NCBI GenBank assembly: GCA_900708905.1
Contig: CAADRB010000124.1
Coordinates: forward strand, 90,515 to 154,514
Direction of reading: 5' to 3'
DNA from: Hymenolepis diminuta
Taxonomy: Eukaryota > Platyhelminthes > Cestoda > Cyclophyllidea > Hymenolepididae
DNA length: 64,000 nt
Numbering within the stretch: the stretch's first letter is position 1; each line of letters begins with the position of its first letter. The notes beneath the pieces are model-generated. The model was given only the letters and a program-made list of their open reading frames with translations. It was not told where the DNA came from and did not search any database. A program made the translations under genes and the position numbers. Below are positions 43,701 through 55,010 of the stretch, piece after piece.

Positions 43701-44399
43701 TTTTAAATTGACGATTCCTAAATAATGGGTTCGGTTTGTAGATTGACATGGCTTACGATGAAAACAGACTGAATTTTGAAGGGCAAAATTAACCTACCCT
43801 GAGATTTGAATTAATGACCTTTCTCTTGTTTGAATGCCCGGATTATCAATTATTCTTATACTTGCATCACGAACACAAATGAAGCAAAAAAATATTTCGC
43901 AATAGTTTTAATTTTGAATCAATCTGTTTGTTTCGTAATAACTTTGCGGATGAAAACGTTTATTTTGGTACTTTTATCGATTTGAGATTAGATGGCAGAT
44001 GGTTTTGGGATCCAATTTTATGGGGTACAAAAAATGGAGCAGATTTATAATAATTTGTCTGGTTCTCCAAGTTCCTTTTAGACAAATTTAAATAATCCAG
44101 CCGATTGTTTAGAAAACGGAGAAATGCGGTGATTGAATTAATCATTGAAACAAATAGTTTTGAAATTGTGCACATTCAGAGTTCAGTTAGAGGGGCGTAT
44201 GCATTTGTTGTTATGCAGAAATTAATCAGAACTCGTTGCCGCTATACCTAGTTGTGATTTGCAACACTTAACTTCCCCACAAAATATCGTTAAAATTCTG
44301 CGAATTTCAGTATTAAGATTTTAACGATAGCCTAAACCCAAATACTTTATCATATTCTCCAGCTGACAAGCGGAAGACTTTAAAAGTTTACTTCCTTCA

Positions 44400-44520
44400 A
44401 AATTGAAGCCGAATTTACTGGACCGTGACTCTTTTAGACGGGTTTTATCTAGCAGACGCCAACAGTCAGTGTTTTAATTGCGAAAATTTACGGACAAGTT
44501 GAAGCCATCATGTATGCCGT
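44400..44520 (+). repeat. Local repeat F, copy 2
   Basis: Weaker member of the F triplet: TTGAAGCCGAATTTACTGGACCGTGACTCTTTTAGACGGGTTTTATCTAGCAGACGCCAACAGTCAGTGTTTTAATTGCG aligns with copies at 43.57 and 45.54 kb through the AG(G/A)CGGG(T/A)TT...GCAG...CGCCA core. Confidence 0.45.
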
Positions 44521-45534
44521 AATCATGCTCACATGAATGAAGTGGGGTTCTGAAGTTAAAATGGTCATTCTTTGAAAATATTGGGTTTTGGTGGGAGATT
44601 GTTTTCAATTTACGACGGAAAAGAGACTAAACGCAAATTCCACACTCTATTTTTGATAACTGCTCAACTGAATAGGTTAGGAATCATTTGATGAGGTAGT
44701 CAAAATTGATTAAAATCAGCGACCTTTGCTTATGAATTCAATTTATCCTTTCAAAAATTTTTACTGGTTTTGTTTCTGCAATTAATGGAAATTTATAATT
44801 GACATTATTTACGAAATTTGTTTATTATTTCATTTAATTAATTTTGATGAAATAGGAACCCTTTGTCGTATAACAAACAGCAGTTAATTTTGAAACTCAA
44901 AATTTATACTCCTTTAAATAGTAATATTAATTATTATTGCTTGATTCAAGAACAAAAACTATTAAGAAATAATACATATAAATTTTGTTTCCTGTAATGA
45001 ATTTAAAATGCTTTCTCTAATTAAAATCGACCGAAGCGAATTGAATTGACAAATTGACAATAATTGACAGAGCTCCAACATCAGTTTTATTTCCCTGTTC
45101 TTGAATTTCCGATAGTACAAATGAATAAAGGTGGCATGACAAACTACTCAATTGAATCAACAAGTCGATAAGGTCAAAATATCTGGAACATAAACTCACC
45201 CAAGAACCTAGTGGCCAATTAGGAAAATTTGAACTTTGGAAGACTAGGACATCACCTCTCACGTAATAGTGATCAACCTGATAGATAAAAAATTATATTA
45301 AATACGGCTCTTGATACATTTAATCCATTGTTGACTTCAATTTGACCGACGTTTTATTCCTTATCTCTTAATAAGATATTGACTGAAACGTATAAAAGTT
45401 ATTATCTGTGACATGAATAATAGTAAATTCAAAACGTAAGATACATATTCAAATAAAAGCTAAAATAATCATTGAATAATTCTGCTCCGATTAACAAATG
45501 GACGCTTTCAAGAATTTTTTCCTTTAAATGGAAT
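44521..45534. other. AT-rich non-coding stretch
   Basis: An 81-codon minus-strand frame (45017-45262) has no domain I recognise; nothing else seen. Confidence 0.35.
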
Positions 45535-45660
45535 TTTAGTCGAAATCATTGGATCGAACTTTTCCAGGCGGGATTATGTAAGCAGTCGGCGCCAATCAAG
45601 CGATTTAACTCGGGCGATAGACGATTTTCCGAAAAATGAAAATCCCCTCTGGATTTAAAA
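45535..45660 (+). repeat. Local repeat F, copy 3
   Basis: Third member of the F triplet, containing GAAATCATTGGATCGAAC, CCAGGCGGGATTATGTAAGCAG, CGGCGCCAATCAAGCGATTTAACTCGGGCGATAGACG. Its C/G content is higher than that of the other two copies, so it may be closest to the ancestral form. Confidence 0.55.
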
Positions 45661-45944
45661 TCAAAGCGTTTAAAATACAGAATTTGCCCCAATAAGAGTC
45701 AAACTGTATTTATTTCTGATTAAATTTACAGACTTATTGAGTAAATTCGACATTCAAATTTAAGATCTCAGTGAGTAAAAACTCCTAATTCTAAATTTTC
45801 CATTCTTCCCCCCTACTAAGGCATTTCAAAAAACCAATATTTCGTAGGAGTCGCTACTAGGTGTTTAGCTGCCGCAAAATTAGTCATTAAATTCAAGTTA
45901 AATTAACATTTTATCCACTTCTCCTACTTCATTTGCATTTGGTC

Positions 45945-46375
45945 GACCTTGAGGCGCTGTCAACACCACAACTATAAAGCAGCAACATTATCAGCTGGGC
46001 CTTTCACGTCATATGTGCATATGTACGAATGCATAAGTCCGAAGTTGAAAGCTGCCTGTGAGTCAACACGGCTACCACCACTTCCGTTGTCTTTTGCCTG
46101 TCCCGTTCTCTCGCTCCTTTTCCTGAGTGTGTGTTTAGAAATAGGGGCTGCGCATCTACCACCTTTTTCACCTTTCTTGTCAGCGGGCACAAACAACTAG
46201 GAGGCATCACAACATGCAGGCTGGGGCATATTTCGCCGATTTTTTAGCTCAAACTGCCCCAGCTTCCGACCACGCGTGCACAAGTCGTCGTCGTGGTCCA
46301 GTCATCAGAGGAAGGCAACACAAGCAGACGCGTGAACGCTGCAACATATTTTCGCCCCTGTGTGTTTATTAAGTT
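45945..46375. other. Strong GC-richer island (possible promoter, exon or conserved element)
   Basis: The most conspicuous composition change in the window: about 430 bp rich in G and C inside strongly AT-rich DNA. It contains a pyrimidine tract (CCGTTCTCTCGCTCC), GTGTGTGT, an imperfect palindrome CATATGTGCATATG near 46010-46023, GGCTGGGGCAT...CTGCCCCAGC inverted blocks (46219-46264), and CGTGCACAAGTCGTCGTCGTGG. Frames of 68-83 codons occur on both strands, none with a recognised domain. I cannot tell a promoter island from an untranslated exon or a conserved non-coding element. Confidence 0.4.
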
Positions 46376-47394
46376 CCCCGAGAGATAATTATATTATCTA
46401 AAAGCATAGGCAAAAGTGACTAATCGATATTATTAATAATTGGGATTATTTTAATTGAATTTTCGTGTGAATGCATGTTTTTCTGAGCGGATTATTTAAT
46501 TATTAATATTAGGGTAAATAATATCATTCAGAAATATAATTAAATGTTTTCGATTATTACACTGTCTAAGAGATAGTAATACTTCTGCATATTATTAATG
46601 AGCACAAAGAATATTAACACCTTCAGATGAATGAGAAAGAATAGAATGAAAAGTGTTAAGAAAAAGGAAAATAAACATTAAGAAGCAACAATGATGTGAA
46701 AATGAGAACGATAGTTACAGTTTAAGAATATTATAACCGAATGTCATTTTGAATATTTGGTGCAGGTAGAAGATAATGTTTAAACATCAACCATTTGCTC
46801 GCCCGTCAAATATTAAATACATATTTAGTTCACGATTTGATGCTCCACCGTAAAGATCCGTTTCGATAGGGGCATATGTGGTTTTAAAATTCTCTGGGAA
46901 AGGTCAGTGGAATAAAAAATCCAGGGATTGATAATGATTGAATTCTTGGTAAAGTTCTGATAAACAGTAATCTGAAATGCAACTCAAACCAGTACTGAAT
47001 ATCGAAGGGATTCGTTCTTCAATTAAAAAAACTTCCACTCACCATTTTTTAGATCGAGAGGGCGAATACGGCATCTATAAATTCTTTTTAGTAATTCTCA
47101 AGTTGGAGGCAGAGCATTTTCTAATGCTTATTTTTAACAAGGAACTAGTAGCTAGAGCCTCTAATGAGAAATTTGCTTTCTGTCTGTTTGGTATCAAGCC
47201 GATGGGCATCGAAACCTTGAAAAGCTTAGGGGTTGGCCACTGTGCTACAACTAATTCCAATTCATTTTTACTAAACTTTGTATTGATGAAGTTTATCTAG
47301 ATATCTCCACCCATAAAAACATACTTTTGGATTCTAAAGAATTTTTTACACTTATTTGGATTCAGTATATGATTTTTGACACTTTTTTGGCATG
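46376..47394. other. Very AT-rich non-coding stretch
   Basis: A 107-codon plus-strand frame (46977-47300) is the longest here but has no domain I recognise, and a minus-strand frame overlaps it. Confidence 0.35.
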
Positions 47395-47720
47395 ACGGTA
47401 CGAAAAAGTGCTGAAATTTGTACTCTTGGGAAGGTTTATGAATATATGGAGCCTCAAACGAATACGAGACAGGGGAGGGAATCAAGTAGAAGTAGGCATT
47501 GAAATCATGGCATCAAGAGTCTTATTTTGTTTGAATCAAGGCAGTTTTGAGTTGAACACATTAATTATTAATATCCCGTTTAAACTTCATAAATAAACTC
47601 CCACAATATTCAGACCCAGTTGGCCGGTTGATTTAATTCCGTAGTTGGTCATGTCACTTAAATTTACTTACATCTTGTTACAGCCAAGAGCAGGTAATTG
47701 AGAGTAGGAAACGTTTTTAA
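47395..47720 (-). repeat. RepB dispersed repeat
   Basis: Plus-strand reading: GACAGGGGAGGGAATCAAGTAGAAGTAGGCATTGAAATCATGGCATCAAGAGTCTTATTTTGTTTGAA, then GGCCGGTTGATTTAATTCCGTAGTTGGTCATGTCAC and CATCTTGTTACAGCCAAGAGCAGG. Nearly the same block order and wording as 27.23-27.56 kb, suggesting these two belong to one subfamily. Confidence 0.72.
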
Positions 47721-47764
47721 CATGGCAATATATGAGATCGAATATTTAGTAAACAAAAATTAAA

Positions 47765-47915
47765 TTATGGGGCCTCCCTTGTGAGAAATTTCGTTTCTCC
47801 AATTAGCCGGAATTAACTGGTATGGTTAGTCGATCCGCTCACTGGATGTAAACCGATGAGCATCAAACCCGCGACCTTTGCCTTCAAAGACAAACATCTG
47901 CGCACAAGGAACTTA
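47765..47915 (-). repeat. tRNA-derived SINE copy
   Basis: Minus-strand reading: CTTTGAAGGCAAAGGTCGCGGGTTTGATGCTCATCGG contains a B box (GGGTTTGATGC, 47858-47870), followed by TTACATCCAGTGAGCGGATCGACTAACC (family CACACCCAGTGAGTGGAATGGCCAACC) and GGAGAAACGAAATTTCTCAC. The A box region (GTGCGCAGATGTTTGTC) is only roughly preserved. Confidence 0.6.
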
Positions 47916-48059
47916 AACAAAAATCACCTTCCAAAGCGTTTTGTCTAACAGTATCAGATATTTAATTATTTCAGTAGCGCATTTATGCTTCTTGGACCCA
48001 ACTTGGAATGTGCAAACATTTATTGAAGATTATTAAAAGGCATAATCTTGTCGTAAGAG
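47916..48059. other. Short non-coding spacer
   Basis: Nothing recognised. Confidence 0.35.
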
Positions 48060-48300
48060 AGGGAGAAACGCGGAATTTATGAGACAAGGCCGTTGGGTTT
48101 TAGTCCGTGAGAAAAGGGCGTTTTATCCAACATTCAGTCTGTCTTTTGGCACAAATTTAAGACTGCCAAATGGGGCTGAGATGGGCGCTGTGGTAGTGTT
48201 GGGGATTTGGGCGAATTCGCAAACGTTACAACAAACAATTGGACGGAAGGAGAGGCGGAGAGAGGAGAAAGGTAGAAAAAATGTGACGTTAATGTTGAAT
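48060..48300. other. GC- and purine-richer island
   Basis: About 230 bp richer in G and C than the flanks, with a plus-strand frame of 87 codons (48079-48342) ending in a basic Arg/Lys/Glu-rich stretch encoded by a GGAGAGGCGGAGAGAGG purine run. No domain recognised; it could be an exon, promoter island or low-complexity sequence. Confidence 0.25.
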
Positions 48301-50994
48301 TGCTTTAATAAATGCTCAATTCACCTAGTTTATATGATATGAAAATGAGGATAATTAAATCGCCTATGGGAGTAGAACCAATTCGATTTCAATTTACTTG
48401 ATCTTATGAATGAACAAGGCTCTATCACTTATATAAGTTAACTGATTTTTAGATATAAAATAGCATCATTTGATTTATTAAAATGACTAACATAATTATT
48501 CAAATGGTTTGCACAAAAATGAAAACTGAAGGGCCTTGAAAAGGCATAAAATAGAAAAGAATTAATAGAGTAAGACCTCTATATATATGTGTGTGTGAGG
48601 TAGAGTAGAGTGCATAGTGGATGTTAATTGTTAATTAAAATAGGATAAAAATGAAATTTATTGAAATATATCGAGTGATTGTTAAGTAACTCCCAATGTA
48701 GATATTTGGGTGTTTAAATATTCAGATTTTCTAAGTACTATGAAGTTAAGAAAATTGTGGCTCGAGTGGAAAAATGGCTATAAATTATTGCAAAAACATC
48801 CTCGGATCAGTGCAAAGAACTCTAAGAATCGCCATGCAAAAACTGGAATCCCTGGTACCATAATATAGTCCTGAGCATCTTGCGGAACCGCAATCATTAA
48901 TTAAATAAAATAAACATACTTTTATCACCTTTCACTAAATGGTAGTTTGATAAACATAGAGATTTTGCATTTTCGAGATTGGGGAAATGTGTGACTTATA
49001 TCTTCGCTCAATTTATTTAAGGTGAAGAAAAATCCGATTTAGTGATTAAGTTTATATCAATTTATCATTTATTTGTCTGCCGATTCATCAAATGACCAAT
49101 ATAATTGAACAAATACACATTTCTTTAGCCGATAGATATCTTTGAACTTGTTATTTTTATTCCATTCTCTTTAATTTGTTCACTCTAGGAGTATAGATCT
49201 GTTTTCTAGGTGTTGTTAATTATCATAAACCTGATTCAAGAAACGAATAATAATTTATTGCTTGCACGATTGCCCCTTAATAATAGACTGTACTTATGTA
49301 ATTGCACAGTGAAATTAATGTGTAATTATCTTAATATCTGGAAAGAGTCAGTGTGATGAGCTATCTATAAAATTATACATAAACTTATGAAGTTTAACAA
49401 ATAATCGCTGGAAGGAAAATATGATACTTAAATAAGTTTTCGGATTCATTTGATATGAACTAGACTAAATAATATAGATCTAAAAACTTTGGAATTTTGT
49501 AATATTGCTGTTACGAAACATCACTCTGAACTTGTATTCACTTGTTTAGAGGCGTGAATTTAAGTCTAAAGCTTATTAAGTGCTAATACTCATATTAAAA
49601 TTAAAACACTTGTAATTTTTAACCGTAAGATGACATCAAAGATCGCCAAATAGCAAAATACTTCAGCAAGATATGGAACTAAGGTCGAATGAGAGGATGC
49701 CCTGAAGTAAAGATGTCTATATTTAAATTTTGATTTATTTTAATTCTGGAAGAATTGATTGTCCTATTTCTTATAAGGTGCATAAATTCACCTCGTAATA
49801 TCCAAGTGCTTTCAAGCCCAATTTTCCTGTTTTATCCCTGGAGTTCTGAGTGGGTGCATATTCGTGATGTTCAGAGCTTTTTAAAGAGTCGTTTTAATTG
49901 AATGTTCCTTTGATTCCTTCATATCTTCTAACAGCTCTGAGCATGAAAGTTGAACTTACGAAAACACTTTTAACTTAGTAGTATTTACCAATTCAATTGT
50001 CTGAGTCAACTTTCATTATTTTTTTCGTTCATGCCTTAATAAATGATGATAAATATATTGAAAAAATAGTACAAATAATTTTATTTTATTATCATTACCT
50101 CTTCACGCATTCACAATCTAGACACCATCATGGGGAATCGAAAATATGTTCTAAGTTGTCAATAATTAATGATCTTAAAATGTTTATTCATCATGCATAA
50201 AGGGGAAATTACTACGTAACTAGTAATTTAATACCAATGATACACTACACTTAATTCTTATTGGAATGTGATATAACCACGTATTTTCGCGCGGTATGTC
50301 AGATATGAAGGCATCTTAATTTAAAGAACTTGCCTGCTTTTCAAATAAAAATAAAAAATTCACAAAAATAAGCAATTTAATTTAAATTGTTAATTTTTAT
50401 TTAAGTTAATCAAATATACTTGCGGAAAATAAATTCATTTTCATCATCTGAATTCTGTTAATCGATTTAATAATTAATTGCTTCTTAAAGAGCTGCAATA
50501 GAATATACTATTTCATTTAAAATGCTGAGTTTATCAAATAAACAAAATCCCTACCTTTCATTTTCCCTAGTTAATAAGCAGAATATCTAAATGAAAGTTT
50601 AGAAAGTTAATCGATTAAAATGACATTTTGTGCAGTGCATATACCTCAGAATTAAAAAATATAAAGTTAGAGCAGTCTTGGTGTTTAGTTGGAATGGAGA
50701 TGCTTCTGCATTTTATGAGCAATTTAAGAAAAAGAGAAGCTTTCCAGAAATTGACCTATTCATTTCGAAATGAAGTTTTTTTTCATTAAAAAAATGAATT
50801 TGCAGGTCGATTGGGGGTTGAGTTTGAGAGTTCTTTTCTGCTGACAATTTTTAATTTAATATTATACCCTTTTCAAGGAGCATACATTTCTTAATGAATG
50901 CGAAATAAAAGTTGTTAGGAATTATGGTAACTTAGAATAATTGTGATTTCTAAGCATATTTTTGGAGGGTCTTTTCCAACGGTTATCTTGTTTG
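48301..50994. other. AT-rich non-coding stretch with a TA/TG microsatellite
   Basis: A mixed TATATATGTGTGTGTG tract lies at about 48579-48597. No gene, RNA or repeat copy recognised over 2.7 kb. Confidence 0.4.
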
Positions 50995-50999
50995 GTGAA

Positions 51000-51170
51000 T
51001 TGACAACCTGAAGTTCCTGCGGTTAAGAAATGGGCATTAGGCAACATATCTGTTGAATAATATTAACCGATGCAATTCGCCATTCGATAATTGAATGTTC
51101 AATTAAGGGCATCGAACCCATGATCTCAAATTTCTATAACAACATAAGCAAACTGAACTAACGGCAACCT
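51000..51170 (-). repeat. tRNA-derived SINE copy
   Basis: Minus-strand reading: GTTAGTTCAGTTTG (A-box-like, 51149-51162) and GGGTTCGATGCCC (B box, 51107-51119), about 30 nt apart, in tRNA-like spacing. The body that follows is less like other copies (TTGAACATTCAATTATCGAATGGCGAATTGC), so this copy may be from another SINE subfamily or a tRNA pseudogene. Confidence 0.55.
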
Positions 51171-54100
51171 AAAGGTGAGGTTAAGTGGAATCGTTCCATA
51201 ATCCAGTTGAACTTGCATAACTTATGTCTTATGCAATGTTTTATAGGCTAAAGTCCTACATTCCACTTTTTCGAAATCCCCTGGATAGAAGATTCTGATT
51301 TCCATTAACCAGAATATTATTTACTTGTTTAAGTTATTTCACCGGTGTTTATTATAATCTTCTGCCTCCCCATTTAATCACTTCAAGCCAGGCCTCTGTC
51401 GAGTCAGTATTAAAGTTGAGTGATTTTTTCTTGACCCAATATAAGCATAAACGGAGGTATGAGTCATTTCCAGTCACACCCTTTGACGGGACTGATATAG
51501 CTCCTTTTCATTCACTGAGTAGAGAAAACTTCACAAGGTGGAAATGAGCAAGGCCGATGGTAAAATAAGTTAAGTTTAAGTTAGATTAAGTTTGATAAAT
51601 CAGTGTAAAGGTTAAAGAAAGCTCAAGAAATGATTAAGACGATTGTGAATATTTTCATAATGTAGGAAGAAAAACTTAATGGGGTTTTAAATGTTAGATT
51701 TCGATGAAATTTGTATACTATCTGATTCATGATAACACGTCTTAAGGATACTGAATGAACTATGATACATTTAAATAAATATTCTTTATTTTTACCAATT
51801 GAGAATGTGGAGATGATTGATTATGTTTGTTCCTTAGATTCGTGGCCTCATTTCTGAAAATGAATTTTCTTTCCCAAAGGAACATAGTACGTAAAATACA
51901 AGATTAAATGTACAAAACGGAGAAAAGGTTTCGGATTACAAATTTACTTTAAGTGAAATTGCAGTTTTCTGGATTATAATAAATATTTAATAATAACAAC
52001 AGTTTAAATAAAAATTTTAATTAATAATTAATCAGTTCACTCAGGTATATTTAACCCTAATTCAAGTATTCAAAAGTTCAAAATAAATTCTAGACCAATC
52101 ATGTTGTCCTTTGTGTCTACATCATTTTGAGTGTAGATATCGCCCTTAAACACATCTGTTTCTATTGTACAAATAGAAATTTGGACCACGGTAACTTACT
52201 CGGTTTCATCAACACAATTGTAAATATTACGATTCTACATCATTTCTTCTTTTTTTGAAGTGAAATTTACTAATAATTAATATGTACATTGCCCTGTGCT
52301 TTCTTCAGGTTCCTATTTCTTTTGTTTTTCAATTTTGATCAATCTTATCATTTCCTGTCATGTTACTTGAACTCAGAATGTTAAACAACAAGTTAGAACA
52401 TCAAATACCATTTAACTTAATATGGATTTCGCTTTTACGTATTTTAGCTTAATTTTCACATATTTGGGAGTCAGTAGGCTTGCCAAATTCACTTGTCTCT
52501 TTTTTCAACGGATGTTGATGTGTTGAACTCTTTATAGGCCAATTGAAAAAGCTAGCTAACTTAGGCAGAAGCACTCATGCTGCTTCTGTAATAAAAAATA
52601 ATGTGCAAAATATGACCATTCGTCTGGTGTGTGCGGTAGGCTAGCGTCCTAGTTCTCAGAGCACGTATGTGTTACTCAAGTGGGATATATAAAAAGATCC
52701 ATTTCGGAGACTTGACGAGAATGATTGGGAAAAGACAAAACAGGCAGTATATAAAGCTTTACAGCGAGCACTTAACACGAAAAGGTTATTCTATATTAAA
52801 CACGCGTATATATTGATTTAAGTTATGAAATCTATAGAAGCTTAACGGCTGTCGAATGACACTTTTTTATTTAAAATGAAATAGGGGTGGATTAATAATC
52901 ATCTGTTAACTGAGTAGTTGAATAATAATAGGAAGGAAAAAACGGATAAGTTCTTCATCTTACCGTTTAATTTCCGGTATTCCTTATCTGCATTCAGATC
53001 AAATGTCCCCAAAGTTGGAAACTTTCGCAAGAAACAGAACTGAAATGACTTAAACAGCTATTTTAAATATCACTACTAGGCCCAAATATTACCTGGACGA
53101 ACATTAATCTATTGTATTTCTCGTTAAAGCCATCCACTTAAAATCACATTAGTCTAATAATAAATTAATTTTGAGGTTTCATTAAAAAATGTATCTTACA
53201 AATGAAATGTAGTAAATAATGTTGATAGAATAAATAATAAAATTATCACACTAATAGAGGCTATAATTCAGTCATCCTAAAATTGGATTAGAAAATTAAC
53301 CAAACTTTGTTTGATAAGCGAAAGGACTATTTTCTGTTAATAATAATTTCTTCAGAGTTTGTGTTTTTTTTACATAAGAGAAGCATTCTGTGCTTTTCAC
53401 TTTAAATGGCAGGTATCTTCAGAACTCAGTCATTATAAACATGTATTGTTAAATAACCTGAATTCCAGGAATATAAGCAAAAATACTGTATTTAGCCGAA
53501 AATGTCAACTCTGAAACGAAGTTGACTTTCAACGAATGTTTCTATCTTGAAAGGGCTATATGATGTCCTTCTGTCGTTAGGGTATATGTCAAAATGTCGT
53601 CTTTGGCAAGTTACTAAGTGAAAGCAACTTGTCGAAATTGGACAACATTTTGATTAAATTTGACTTTTGACAACTTTAGACAACGCGGACGCATGGCATC
53701 TCTCATTTATATGATGTAAAAGGGGAAGAATTCTCTTTTATGTAACAAAAACAGATCGTGGACGGATTAAATTCTCCTGTGGAAATTGTACACGATTTTA
53801 ATGAAAGTATCACAACTTTTCTTGCTAAGTTTACTTCATAGAATTTCAATGCGATTTTAAATTAACAGTGATGGCAAAACGTTAACTATTATTTCTATTT
53901 AAACATTGTTGTAATTTCTGATTATTGGACATAAAATGGGTTAGAAAATCATGGGAAAAACGCTCAATCTGTCAACTGTTATTTTAAAAGCTAGCTAATT
54001 AGAAAAGTCAGTACAAGAGCAACTGGAGAAAATCAAAACGCAAATGAGTTTAACAAGCATTTCGTTAGCCGAATATTTGTAGTGTAATTATCGAACGCTC

Positions 54101-54779
54101 TGACCACCAGCAGTAATAGTTTGATGAATTTGCACACTACGGGTGCACGTCAAAGCTTCATATCTTAGCAATCACGTGATGGTAAAACGGTGACAATGCG
54201 GCCAGTGCGCATATATTTTCATTCAATCACAATCACAGCGTGCGTAACTGGGCATGTAAGTTAAGAAGACTTTTGTAGTGGTATTTTGGCGATGATAGGA
54301 TCATGACTTCGTCCTGTGAACACGTCAAGCTTTCTCATTTTAATTCTCAGCCCGGTAAAGTTCTCTCTTTGGGAGGGTTAGATAGGCAGACACGTTTATT
54401 TCGATGTTTTATTTGTCTGAAAGTTTGGTATCCCAAGTGTCTTATCCAGAAACTGGGACACACAGATTCTGGTGCATAGAGGGCTAGTAATGGCAACCAT
54501 ATTTTACCCATTTGCTATGGTAATAAAGCGAAAGTGAAATAGTGTTTTTGGGGGGACTCAGTCATTTTGGGGTTCTGAATTTAAAAAGAATTTAAATTTC
54601 CGGATTAAAAATCAATAAAATGTCTAATATCGTTTATGCACGTGTTTCAAAGTTTGTGAAAAGGGATAACATTAAAAAGGCTGATATCTAGAAAATTAGC
54701 AGACGAAAAACTCGACACAGAATCTTTAAATACCAGATATCAATATTGACGCTCGACATTAATTATCAATGTTGACAAT
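51171..54779. other. AT-rich non-coding stretch without recognisable genes
   Basis: 3.6 kb with no long frames, no recognised repeat copies and no RNA genes. A small regulatory-like cluster around 54165-54245 includes CACGTG and GTGCGCATATA. Confidence 0.4.
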
Positions 54780-55010
54780 ATTAGATTTTGGAAAGTATAC
54801 GAACAAGGGAAACAGTAAATAGTTCAATGAGGGATGAATGGAGTCGAATGACAGTTAGAGCATCAAAGGTGACTCACTCCATTCGTTTTGAAATCATGTT
54901 GCGCACCTTTTACTCAATGGATACAAAGTTCCAAAATTCGTTTTCAGAAAAATTTCCCTTGATTTTCAGGATGAATTCATATTCTCGATGTCTTGCGGTA
55001 ATTAATTCAG
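54780..55010 (-). repeat. RepB dispersed repeat
   Basis: Plus-strand reading: GAGCATCAAAGGTGACTCACTCCATTCGTTTTG (family GGTATCAAAGAGTCTTACTTCATTTGATTTT), then CACCTTTTACTCAATGGATACAAAGTTCCAAAATTC and ATTCTCGATGTCTTGCGGTAATTAATTC. A 111-codon frame runs through it but is not shared by other copies. Confidence 0.6.

Noticed and set aside
45949..46210. Protein-coding gene from the overlapping 68-83 codon frames.
   Set aside because: Frames occur on both strands in the same composition island and none has a recognisable domain; the lack of stops follows from the higher GC.
46977..47300. 107-codon plus-strand frame as a gene.
   Set aside because: No recognised domain, a 61-codon frame overlaps on the other strand, and there are no clear splice or promoter signals.
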